Positions 1-5,189 of a DNA stretch of 8,464 nt are shown here, piece after piece. Position numbers and translations under genes: made by a program. Position 1 is the stretch's first letter; every line of letters begins with the position of its first letter. Under the pieces are notes generated by a model. The model was not told where the DNA came from. It did not search any database and worked only from the letters and a program-made list of their open reading frames with translations. Source of the stretch: CAIODY01 sp041192505. Its GTDB lineage: Bacteria; Bacteroidota; Bacteroidia; Chitinophagales; CAIODY01. Location of the stretch: NCBI GenBank assembly GCA_041192505.1, contig JBEEMV010000179.1, positions 1 through 8,464 of the forward strand, read 5' to 3'.

Positions 1-537
1 ATTAGCACCATAGTTTTCGCCTTTGTGAAATTTTGAATGAGCTTCAAATTGCGATTTCATTTCTTCTATTCGCTGATTTTCACGAATGGCGATATATTCC
101 ATTTCGGCAGTTACGATGCCTTGTTTGGCGTAAAATAGTTGCGACACATTTTTACCTGCTTTTGCTTTCAAAGGCAATGGAATATTTTTGAAACGAATAT
201 CCAAAGTAGTAGCATCGTTCTTTCTTTCGTGTGCATACGCCGAAGAAAAATCTTTCAATTCTTCCACATCGCCACGTTGAAGAATCCAGTCTTTACGCAG
301 CTTTGGCAAGCCTTCGTGAATATTGATTGGTGTGTTCGGGTCGGTGAACGGACCAGAAGTATCATAAACGGTCAATGATTTTTTTTCGGTTGATTCAACT
401 AATTGTCCGTTTACTTTAGCCACATTAGTACCAATTTCAATTTCTCTCATGGCTACATTAATGTTGTGCAATTTTCCTTTTACAAAGATTTTTTTCGATG
501 CAGGAAATGGGGTGGTGGTGATTATATTTTCTTTCAT
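1..537 (-). CDS. thiC: Phosphomethylpyrimidine synthase ThiC, N-terminal part (cut by left window edge)
   Basis: Reading leftward from an ATG at 535-537, the frame stays open for 179 codons to base 1 with no stop, so the gene continues outside the window. ThiC is a radical-SAM enzyme that converts aminoimidazole ribotide to HMP phosphate, the pyrimidine half of thiamine. The translated N-terminus shows ThiC family landmarks: PFPASKKIFVKGKLHNINV and AMREI near residues 10-32, TVYDTSGPFTDP around 59-70, LPKLRKDWILQRGDVEE around 78-94, and a following helix ending HSKFHKGENYGAN. The catalytic barrel and the C-terminal Fe-S cysteines are off the edge. Family length is about 600 or more residues, so under a third is seen. 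This stretch is richer in G+C (about 42-50% in sampled lines) than its neighbours, as expected for a highly conserved enzyme. It is the last visible gene of the riboswitch-led unit and lies 90 bp after the 69-residue gene. The identification is secure; whether the full gene is intact cannot be seen. Confidence 0.96.
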   Translation of the reverse strand, partial: MKENIITTTPFPASKKIFVKGKLHNINVAMREIEIGTNVAKVNGQLVESTEKKSLTVYDTSGPFTDPNTPINIHEGLPKLRKDWILQRGDVEELKDFSSAYAHERKNDATTLDIRFKNIPLPLKAKAGKNVSQLFYAKQGIVTAEMEYIAIRENQRIEEMKSQFEAHSKFHKGENYGAN

Positions 538-540
538 TTT

Positions 541-630
541 GATAGAACGCTGATGACGCTGATTTTTATGATTAATTAAGATTTATTTTTTTAATTGAGT
601 TATTGAGCAATTTACAAATTGAGTAATTTA
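541..630. repeat. Short degenerate repeats in the spacer upstream of thiC
   Basis: The 90-bp gap between the 69-residue gene and thiC holds two sets of short words. CGCTGAT occurs at 549-555 and again at 558-564. ATTGAG occurs three times between 594 and 623, separated by AT-rich bases. On the transcribed (minus) strand the words read ATCAGCG and CTCAAT. I see no convincing promoter, terminator or small reading frame here. From memory, similar low-complexity words are common between genes in Bacteroidota; their role is unknown to me. Confidence 0.5.
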
Positions 631-837
631 AATTCTTGTGTTCTTTCCTTTCAACAAATACATTCTTTCTCTTTCTTCGGGCGTTTGCACTTCGTAAATA
701 AATTGAGAAGTTTCAAATAGCCATTTGAATTTTTCTTCTATTGTCCAATGGCTGTATTCCTCTATTTGCTCATCGGTAACGGTGTAATGGAAACCAACAT
801 TGGCATTTTCAAGCTTTGGTTTTATTTTATTTTCCAT
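628..837 (-). CDS. Small (69 aa) acidic helical protein paired with the nucleotidyltransferase
   Basis: The ATG at 835-837 lies inside the 3' end of the nucleotidyltransferase gene: ATGGAAAATAA contains both this start and the upstream TAA, an 11-base overlap. Such overlap usually means translational coupling and a joint function. The product is small and charged, with no membrane segment, signal peptide or cysteine pair. Its core reads VTDEQIEEYSHWTIEEKFKW, followed by an aromatic-rich helix (LFETSQFIYEV) and TPEERERMYLLKG. This layout of short helices resembles small proteins that I recall next to DUF6036-type nucleotidyltransferases, but I cannot name a family. It has no HEPN-type R-X4-6-H motif and is too short for a HEPN domain, so it is not a standard MNT-HEPN partner. 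A role as antitoxin or as a regulatory or substrate partner of the nucleotidyltransferase is inference. That the gene is real is well supported by the overlap; its function is unknown. Confidence 0.75.
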   Translation of the reverse strand: MENKIKPKLENANVGFHYTVTDEQIEEYSHWTIEEKFKWLFETSQFIYEVQTPEERERMYLLKGKNTRI

Positions 838-1321
838 TGTTTTTAAGTTTAGATAAAAGTAAAATATCGTGTTGGTCTTGCAAACGGTTTGAATATTCTT
901 TTAGCTTTATCAAATCATCAATTGAAACTATTTTAATCATTGTGTTTTGAAAAGTTCTTATTTCTTTTCTGTTCCATAATTCATCAAATGCTATTGGCAC
1001 ATCTACCAACACATCAATATGAGCTGCTTTTGAATTAGCATTAAAAAAGGAATAAGCAATCAAATTTTTTGTTTTAATCAATTCATCTCTGTTTTCTTTT
1101 TTTGCCAATTGAATTATTGGAACTGGAATTTGCGGAATAAAATGCAGCCGTGATAAAACACTATTAAAATTTCGTAAATTATTTTCTTCATAACTCACCA
1201 ACAAGTCAATATCAGCCGTCATTCTGGGGATACCAAAAATGTTAATAGCCAAACCACCACACAGCAAATATTTTACTTCTGCTTTGTTTAATGAATCAAA
1301 TATTTCAAAATAAAATTCCAT
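827..1321 (-). CDS. MNT/DUF6036-like nucleotidyltransferase (164 aa)
   Basis: This is a minimal nucleotidyltransferase of the DNA polymerase beta-like superfamily. The core reads KYLLCGGLAINIFGIPR with Gly22-Gly23, then TADIDLLV with Asp37 and Asp39 as the DxD metal pair. The third acidic residue is probably Asp103 in AHIDVLVD. The catalytic set therefore looks complete. The C-terminus has IKIVSIDDLIKLKEYSNRLQ followed by DQHDILLL, a tail typical of the DUF6036/AbiEii-like small nucleotidyltransferases. Such proteins move an NMP onto a protein, RNA or small molecule, and several known relatives are toxins or antitoxins; the target here is unknown. The gene follows the membrane-protein gene by 25 bp and overlaps the 69-residue gene by 11 bases, so the two are probably co-translated. 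Both sit between thiS and thiC downstream of a TPP riboswitch, an unusual place for this fold. Composition is about 28% G+C in a sampled line, like the local background, so it shows no compositional sign of recent transfer. Confidence 0.85.
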   Translation of the reverse strand: MEFYFEIFDSLNKAEVKYLLCGGLAINIFGIPRMTADIDLLVSYEENNLRNFNSVLSRLHFIPQIPVPIIQLAKKENRDELIKTKNLIAYSFFNANSKAAHIDVLVDVPIAFDELWNRKEIRTFQNTMIKIVSIDDLIKLKEYSNRLQDQHDILLLSKLKNNGK

Positions 1322-1346
1322 TTAATTAATGTGTTGAGTTGCTGAT

Positions 1347-1964
1347 TTAATGATTTTTTGATTGAATTAATTCCCATGATTTTATCAAATAAGAATCCCA
1401 AAGACCTTTTTTTGTTTGGATTGATAAGCAATAATCTTTAGGATTTTTATCAGAGTATTGTTCAATGAAATCTTTATTTACTAAAATATCCTCAGTTTTA
1501 TTTTTAAAATAAAAAACAATTGAGTTTGGACTTCTTGAAACCATTTTAAATTTAATAATGGTACATGTAAAATATTCTATTTCGTTTTTGCTAGCAAAGG
1601 TTTTATTAATTGTATTCCAAAAAATATTCGTAAGTAATCCTAAACCCAAAAACGAAACTAGCACAATAGGGAAGAATATAATTAGTGAAGTAAAGAAAAC
1701 CCCCAATAGACCTCTAACTCTTGAAAAATTAACAATCAAAACTTTTCTATAAAGGATTGAAATTGCAATACTTCCAATTAAGATTGGTGTAATGACAATT
1801 AAAAGATAATATCTAAAATCAAGACCAATAGTCGTTGGCTCATATTTCAAGAAATAGAATAAGTTTATAATAGACAATAGAATTATCGTTGAAATAACAA
1901 TACGAAAGTATTGTCCTTCAAAAATCAAATAGGTTCTTTTATCCTTAAAATCCATTGGCTTCAT
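1347..1964 (-). CDS. Hypothetical membrane protein with three predicted helices (205 aa)
   Basis: I do not recognise this protein. After a charged start (MKPMDFKDKRTYLIFEGQ) there is a hydrophobic stretch at about 20-40 (YFRIVISTIILLSIINLFYF) and another at about 51-71 (DFRYYLLIVITPILIGSIAI). A longer third one lies at about 84-112 (GLLGVFFTSLIIFFPIVLVS and onward). The C-terminal 85 residues are hydrophilic, containing FTCTIIKFKMVSRSPNSIVF and a lysine-rich end, and probably form a soluble domain. There is no cleavable signal peptide. It starts 11 bp after the thiS stop and ends 25 bp before the nucleotidyltransferase start, so it is very likely in the same transcript. GGAGGA in the thiS Gly-Gly codons lies about 13 bases upstream of the ATG, but its presence is explained by the coding need. 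It could be an unrelated passenger or a membrane partner of the downstream pair; the sequence does not decide. It resembles no thiamine transporter I know, since these have more helices. Confidence 0.8.
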   Translation of the reverse strand: MKPMDFKDKRTYLIFEGQYFRIVISTIILLSIINLFYFLKYEPTTIGLDFRYYLLIVITPILIGSIAISILYRKVLIVNFSRVRGLLGVFFTSLIIFFPIVLVSFLGLGLLTNIFWNTINKTFASKNEIEYFTCTIIKFKMVSRSPNSIVFYFKNKTEDILVNKDFIEQYSDKNPKDYCLSIQTKKGLWDSYLIKSWELIQSKNH

Positions 1965-1975
1965 TATAAATTATA

Positions 1976-2179
1976 TTATCCTCCTTGTGTAGCTTGAATC
2001 ACAAGCACTTTATCGTTTTCTTTTAAAATTGTTTCACTCCATTTTGCTTTTGGAATTACAGTATTATTAATTGCCAAAGCATAACCATTTGTGTTTTTTA
2101 TTTCGAGCAAAGAAAATATTTCTGTTGCCGAAAATTTTTCGTTCACTGATTTTATTTCGTTGTTTATTTCGATTTTCAT
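1976..2179 (-). CDS. thiS: Thiamine biosynthesis sulfur carrier protein ThiS
   Basis: This encodes a 67-residue ubiquitin-fold protein ending in Gly-Gly (VLVIQATQGG), the hallmark of ThiS. ThiF-type enzymes adenylate that C-terminus, it is converted to a thiocarboxylate, and ThiG uses the sulfur to build the thiazole half of thiamine. The fold is visible as MKIEINNEI (strand), FSATEIFSLLEI (helix), NGYALAINNTVIPKAKW (strand and loop, typical of ThiS) and LKENDKVLVIQ (last strand). I chose the ATG at 2177-2179 because it gives the usual ThiS length of about 66 residues. An in-frame GTG at 2191 would add four residues with no support. It is the first gene after the TPP riboswitch, so its expression should fall when TPP is plentiful. 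In Bacteroidota thi clusters thiS is commonly followed directly by thiC; here three other genes intervene. Confidence 0.95.
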   Translation of the reverse strand: MKIEINNEIKSVNEKFSATEIFSLLEIKNTNGYALAINNTVIPKAKWSETILKENDKVLVIQATQGG

Positions 2180-2333
2180 TAGCGATAGCACACGGATTTA
2201 ACGGATGTAAAAGATAAACACAGATTTTATAATCTGAAATCTAAAAATCATAAATAAAACAGATAATTAAAGGAAAGGAGGATTGTATTTCATTAGCAAA
2301 TTAGCATATTATCAAATTAGCACATTGCTCATT
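2180..2333 (-). other. Leader between TPP aptamer and thiS (expression-platform region)
   Basis: About 155 nt separate the aptamer from thiS. Features seen: a 6-bp hairpin with a 4-nt loop (CAGATT at 2221-2226 against AATCTG at 2231-2236) and the repeated word TTAGCA/TTAGCAC at about 2293-2323. The pair CGGAT...CGGAT lies at 2193-2206. Reading the minus strand, TTTCCTTT at 2269-2276 can pair over 8 bp with AAAGGAAA at 2336-2343, the 3' flank of the aptamer, which could form a TPP-sensitive switch. There is no GC-rich hairpin followed by a U-tract, so no ordinary intrinsic terminator is visible. Control of translation start or another mechanism seems more likely. No reading frame is supported here. 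Confidence 0.45.
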
Positions 2334-2490
2334 CTTTTCCTTTCGCCAGCATTACCTGTTTCAAGTTCTAAGGGTTCATCTCAGGCTGGTTGGTCAGTTG
2401 CCGTTTGTAATTGCTCATCAGTAAAAAAAAACTTGTATTTACTAATGACCAAAAACTAATGACTGATGACTAACACTGCCGCCCCTAAAG
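2334..2490 (-). promoter_or_regulatory. TPP riboswitch (THI element) with an enlarged P3 arm
   Basis: On the minus strand the conserved THI-box core is present: GGGGCGG (2485-2479), GCCTGAGAT (2386-2378), ACCCTTAGAACTTGA (2375-2361) and CAGGTAATGCTGGCG (2358-2344). Helices can be drawn. P1 is CTTT 2490-2487 with AAAG 2337-2334. P2 is AGGG 2486-2483 with CCCT 2374-2371. The base of P3 is GGC 2480-2478 with GCC 2386-2384. P4 is CTT 2365-2363 with AAG 2342-2340. P5 is CAG 2358-2356 with CTG 2349-2347 closing the conserved GTAATG loop. P4 and P5 use bases different from the usual CCT/AGG and CTGG/CCAG but still pair, which supports a selected structure. The P3 arm holds about 91 nt and contains its own 11-bp stem. 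The element binds thiamine pyrophosphate and lies upstream of thiS, and by co-transcription of the genes up to thiC. Confidence 0.94.
2415..2448 (-). repeat. Hairpin and TCATYAGT word repeats inside the riboswitch P3 arm
   Basis: The minus strand carries TCATTAGTAAA (2448-2438), which pairs over 11 bases (one G-U) with TTTACTGATGA (2425-2415) around a T-rich loop. Just outside it the same word recurs: TCATCAGT at 2469-2462, TCATTAGT at 2462-2455 and TCATTAGT at 2448-2441. A further stem, GTTAGTC 2474-2468 with GACCAAC 2395-2389 (one mismatch), extends from the P3 base. The arm therefore appears to have grown by repetition of an 8-base word while keeping its ability to fold. Confidence 0.6.
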
Positions 2491-2497
2491 TTTCATG

Positions 2498-2528
2498 TAA
2501 AAGTAAAGTTGAATTGCCGAATAACAAA
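2498..2528 (-). promoter_or_regulatory. Bacteroidota-type promoter of the thiamine unit
   Basis: On the minus strand TTTG (2528-2525) is followed by exactly 19 bases and then TACTTTTA (2505-2498). This matches the Bacteroidota primary sigma factor pattern TTTG-N19-TAnnTTTG except for the last base. The expected transcription start falls at about 2490-2493, at the first base of riboswitch P1. Agreement of box sequence, spacing and position makes this the best-supported promoter in the window. Confidence 0.75.
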
Positions 2529-2543
2529 TTTAAATTGCTAATT

Positions 2544-3944
2544 TTATTTACATCTAACTATCATTTCTTCCACAGTTTTGCCTTGATTAGCTAAATAATT
2601 TGAAATAGATTTTTGCATCAATTCGGTTTGATGTTGTAGGTATGATTTATCAATAATTAGTTTTTCTATTATGGTTAATAATTCAGTTTCCGATTCGGCT
2701 TTTAAAGTAAGATTATCATTACTAAAATCAATAAATCTTTCAAACATAGGATGTTTTAATTGCACCATCAACACATTAGCCATAGCCGATTCGAACATAA
2801 TAGCTGAATCAACTGTAATTCCAATCATCGTTTCTGAAAGTACTTTATCTAAACTTTCACGGCTTGTATTTATATCCTTATTTATAAATGGATAAAAGCT
2901 TTCATTATCTAATTGATGCCATTTAATTAGCAATTGTTTGTTGTGTTTTTTAGCAACATTTTCTAATGCTAAAAACCATTTCACTACTTGCTCATACAAT
3001 CCATCGCCTAATGCTTTATATTTAAAATAAGGTTGGGTAAAAAAGGTGATGTATTTTTTTTCTCCCGAATTTATTTGCTGATTTACTTTGTTTGCAAAGG
3101 CATCAAAATGAGCACTACCTACAATTTCAATTTCATTTTTATCAGCTAAAAATTGCTGGGTCATTACATCAAAATCATGCTTGCCCCAAACCCAATATTT
3201 TTTTGCCAACATAGGATAATTAAATTCACCCATTAAACCATGCTGTGCTACAATGCTTATACAATCCGTATTTTGGGCTTCGTTATAAAACATCGAATCC
3301 CAAAACCAATGATCGCCAGCACCAATTAAATATTTTTTATTGGCTAAATATTGTTTCACTTGATGATGATAAATGCGTTGATGCAAAGCATAATGCCACA
3401 CATTCGAACCTAAAAATATTTTCTTTTTTACATCTGCAAATAACCATTTTAATACATCAATTCTCGAAAAAAAATCGGCTTTAAAAAATGTGCTTACATA
3501 ATTTTCTGGTAAAAAATCTTTATCGCTTAATATGTTTTCGTGGTTGATATTTTCTTGTTGCAAGCGTTCTATCACTTTTGCAAAATTCTTTTTCGGAATA
3601 AATATATCAAACGCCAAACCTTTATCGTTCATGGCTTTGCAAAGCGGAAGCAACGCATTTAAATAAGCTGTGTTAAAATCTAAAAAGAAAACAATCTTAT
3701 GGTTTGAAAATTTTGCTTTTTGTTTTTTTCGAAACAATAAAGCAAAATGATGAAGATAAAAAAGCACAGCTTCAACCCAAAAACTGATTTGCAGTTTCAA
3801 TCCATTTGCAAAATTACGTTTGAAAGAAAAATAATACGGATGGCGTAATCTATTTGCCCATGGTAGCTTTGCAGATAATTGCTGCATAGCATCAATGGTA
3901 TGCTTCCATTGTGGGTCGTTAAATTTTCTATCGTTTATATTCAT
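2544..3944 (-). CDS. Protein resembling GT-B fold glycosyltransferases / CDP-glycerol glycerophosphotransferases
   Basis: This is a 466-residue protein that I cannot assign to a named gene. The first 75 residues are basic and partly hydrophobic (FWVEAVLFYLHHFALLF at 55-71), possibly a membrane-associated helix. Two Rossmann-like halves seem to follow. The first contains KIVFFLDF at 83-90. A hinge region holds VAQHGLMGEFNYPMLAKKYWVWG at 232-254. The second half contains IVGSAHFDAF (274-283), KKYITFFTQP, LLIKWHQ (338-344) and TVDSAIMFESAMANVLMVQL (377-396). The QHG, VGSxxxD, KWH and DSxxxxESA pattern is reminiscent of capsule and teichoic-acid type transferases of the GT-B fold, where these elements bind the nucleotide and acceptor phosphates. 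A role in surface polysaccharide assembly is inference. It is the last gene of the minus-strand group, 240 bp after the ferredoxin gene, and 15 bp before the thi promoter. No clear intrinsic terminator follows it, so read-through into the thi unit is possible. Confidence 0.6.
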   Translation of the reverse strand: MNINDRKFNDPQWKHTIDAMQQLSAKLPWANRLRHPYYFSFKRNFANGLKLQISFWVEAVLFYLHHFALLFRKKQKAKFSNHKIVFFLDFNTAYLNALLPLCKAMNDKGLAFDIFIPKKNFAKVIERLQQENINHENILSDKDFLPENYVSTFFKADFFSRIDVLKWLFADVKKKIFLGSNVWHYALHQRIYHHQVKQYLANKKYLIGAGDHWFWDSMFYNEAQNTDCISIVAQHGLMGEFNYPMLAKKYWVWGKHDFDVMTQQFLADKNEIEIVGSAHFDAFANKVNQQINSGEKKYITFFTQPYFKYKALGDGLYEQVVKWFLALENVAKKHNKQLLIKWHQLDNESFYPFINKDINTSRESLDKVLSETMIGITVDSAIMFESAMANVLMVQLKHPMFERFIDFSNDNLTLKAESETELLTIIEKLIIDKSYLQHQTELMQKSISNYLANQGKTVEEMIVRCK

Positions 3945-3984
3945 TACACTTTAAAATAAAACTATTTAAAAATTCAAATTTTAA

Positions 3985-4170
3985 ACCACATAGTTACATA
4001 GATGGGGTGGCTTTTCTTAAACAAAAACGAAGTTTTCTATGCATATCTTAGTTTTGTTTGAATTATTATTGTTTTACCTGAAGCTGTTAGCTGTTCATAG
4101 TTGCTTTGCAATTAACATAGATGGTGGATGATACAAATTTCAATCTTGAATTTCTATGTTTCTATGTGGT
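3985..4170. repeat. 186-bp element with 18-bp imperfect inverted ends
   Basis: ACCACATAGTTACATAGA at 3985-4002 is the reverse complement of TCTATGTTTCTATGTGGT at 4153-4170 except for two adjacent central positions. Outside the ends, TTTT 3979-3982 and AAAA 4171-4174 extend the inversion across a two-base bulge. Inside, ACATAGATGG plus TGG occurs at 3996-4010 and, two bases shorter, at 4115-4127; CTATG recurs near 4031. It fills most of the gap between the ferredoxin gene and the GT-B-like gene. I see no reading frame and no target-site duplication. It could be a small non-autonomous mobile element, an RNA structure in the transcript, or a Bacteroidota-type intergenic repeat. Confidence 0.55.
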
Positions 4171-4184
4171 AAAATAAACTATTA

Positions 4185-4517
4185 TTAATCGCCTAACAAT
4201 AAACTTTGGTCGGCAATGGTAACCGTAATTTCTTTATTATCTTCTAACAAAACACACTGACAAGCCAAGCGGCTATTCAGTTTTGGGCTTTTGGCTCTAT
4301 CAATAAAATCTTCTTCCCTATCAGATAATTCTTCTAAAAAATCCATTCCTTTTTCAACATAAATATGGCAAGTGCTACAAGCACATACGCCGCCACAATT
4401 ATGATGCAAACCCAAATCATTTTGTAAAGTTATTTCTAAAATAGATTCGCCTTTTGGGCAATCTAACACGATAGATTCCTTTCCTTTTTCTTCAAATAAA
4501 AATGTAATCTTATTCAT
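4185..4517 (-). CDS. fdx: [2Fe-2S] ferredoxin, adrenodoxin/Isc type
   Basis: This is a 110-residue soluble electron carrier. The cluster ligands are visible as Cys41, Cys47 and Cys50 in CGGVCACSTCHIYV, with Cys86 in NSRLACQC, giving the C-X5-C-X2-C...C spacing of vertebrate-type ferredoxins. The extra Cys45 sits where E. coli Isc Fdx also has a non-ligand cysteine. The acidic segment LEELSDREEDFIDRA (61-75) corresponds to the partner-binding face of this family. Length and motifs fit Isc-type Fdx, which supplies electrons in iron-sulfur cluster assembly, but no isc or suf genes are nearby, so a different redox partner is possible. It lies 17 bp downstream of the LysE-type gene and probably shares its transcript. 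The family call is secure; the specific partner and the symbol are less so. Confidence 0.9.
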   Translation of the reverse strand: MNKITFLFEEKGKESIVLDCPKGESILEITLQNDLGLHHNCGGVCACSTCHIYVEKGMDFLEELSDREEDFIDRAKSPKLNSRLACQCVLLEDNKEITVTIADQSLLLGD

Positions 4518-4534
4518 TTTAAATCTTAAATCAA

Positions 4535-5146
4535 TTAATGTTTAAATCCTTTATAAATCATGTATGCGCCAAAAATCAACATCCCTACTCCACTCAATTT
4601 GTTTACTAAATGTATCACAGATGGCTTTAACCATTGGTCTTTTAATTTTTGTGCCGAATAGGCTTTGCCAATATCGGTTGAAACTACAATTAAAACAGCT
4701 GCACCAAAAAAAGCAAATTTTTGATTCACCGTAAATTCTTCGTTTTGCACATGAACCGCAGCAGCAGCCCAAAATAATATTACGCCAGGCGCTGTAGTAT
4801 TGATTAGCCAACCCTTGCCAAATGATTTTACTAAATCGCCTTTTTTAACTTCTACATGTTCAACTTCATCTTTTTGCTTTTTCATCAGCATAATAATACC
4901 AATAATTAATAGCACCACACCACCTACTAAATACACTGCCGTGATGCGTTGTGTAAGTAATTGTGTAGCGCCTAAATTGGTAAGGCAGATATAAGTAATA
5001 TCGCTTAACCAAACACCAAATGTAAAATACAATGCCGTTCGGAAACCCTTATTAATGCTGGTATCTATCACCGCAAAAAACGCAGGCCCTACCGACAGCA
5101 TTAAAACCAAACCCAATAATAATCCTTTTAATAATGCTTCTAACAT
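4535..5146 (-). CDS. LysE/RhtB family amino-acid exporter
   Basis: This is a 203-residue inner-membrane protein with about six hydrophobic segments, at roughly 5-27, 38-60, 70-88, 112-132, 143-162 and 183-200. The first carries the family signature: SVGPAFFAVIDTSINKGFRT, with Gly20-Pro21, followed by a glycine-rich second helix (YFTFGVWLSDITYICLTNLG). The charged loop KKQKDEVEHVEVKKGD (89-104) between helices 3 and 4 is also typical, and INTTAPGVILFW (115-126) stands where relatives have an Asn-Pro motif. Members export lysine, threonine, homoserine lactones and similar molecules by proton exchange; the substrate cannot be told. The ATG at 5144-5146 is preferred over an in-frame TTG at 5155, which adds only three residues. 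It is the middle gene of a close group: 43 bp after the Smr gene and 17 bp before the ferredoxin gene. Confidence 0.88.
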   Translation of the reverse strand: MLEALLKGLLLGLVLMLSVGPAFFAVIDTSINKGFRTALYFTFGVWLSDITYICLTNLGATQLLTQRITAVYLVGGVVLLIIGIIMLMKKQKDEVEHVEVKKGDLVKSFGKGWLINTTAPGVILFWAAAAVHVQNEEFTVNQKFAFFGAAVLIVVSTDIGKAYSAQKLKDQWLKPSVIHLVNKLSGVGMLIFGAYMIYKGFKH

Positions 5147-5189
5147 GTGTGGCAAGATAAAACAGAATGTTGAATTTTTTGTTTAACAA

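Noticed and set aside
139..378. Plus-strand open frame of 79 codons
   Set aside because: Lies entirely within the opposite-strand thiC frame, which has clear family motifs; its translation looks like a shadow.
628..1321. Classical MNT-HEPN toxin-antitoxin pair
   Set aside because: The partner is only 69 residues and has no R-X4-6-H motif, so the standard HEPN toxin assignment is not supported.
1558..1752. Plus-strand open frame within the membrane-protein gene
   Set aside because: Antisense shadow of an AT-rich gene with no recognisable features.
628..1964. Recent horizontal transfer shown by base composition
   Set aside because: Sampled G+C of the inserted genes equals that of thiS and the GT-B-like gene; only thiC stands out, explained by conservation.
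1978..1983. GGAGGA as a Shine-Dalgarno site for the membrane-protein gene
   Set aside because: It encodes the required Gly-Gly end of ThiS, is rather far from the ATG, and other genes here show no such sites.
2221..2236. Intrinsic terminator in the thi leader
   Set aside because: The hairpin is only 6 bp, AT-rich and lacks a following U-run in the transcribed direction.
4551..4811. Minus-strand open frame in another phase inside the LysE-type gene
   Set aside because: Out-of-phase shadow; the in-phase product has the full exporter signature.
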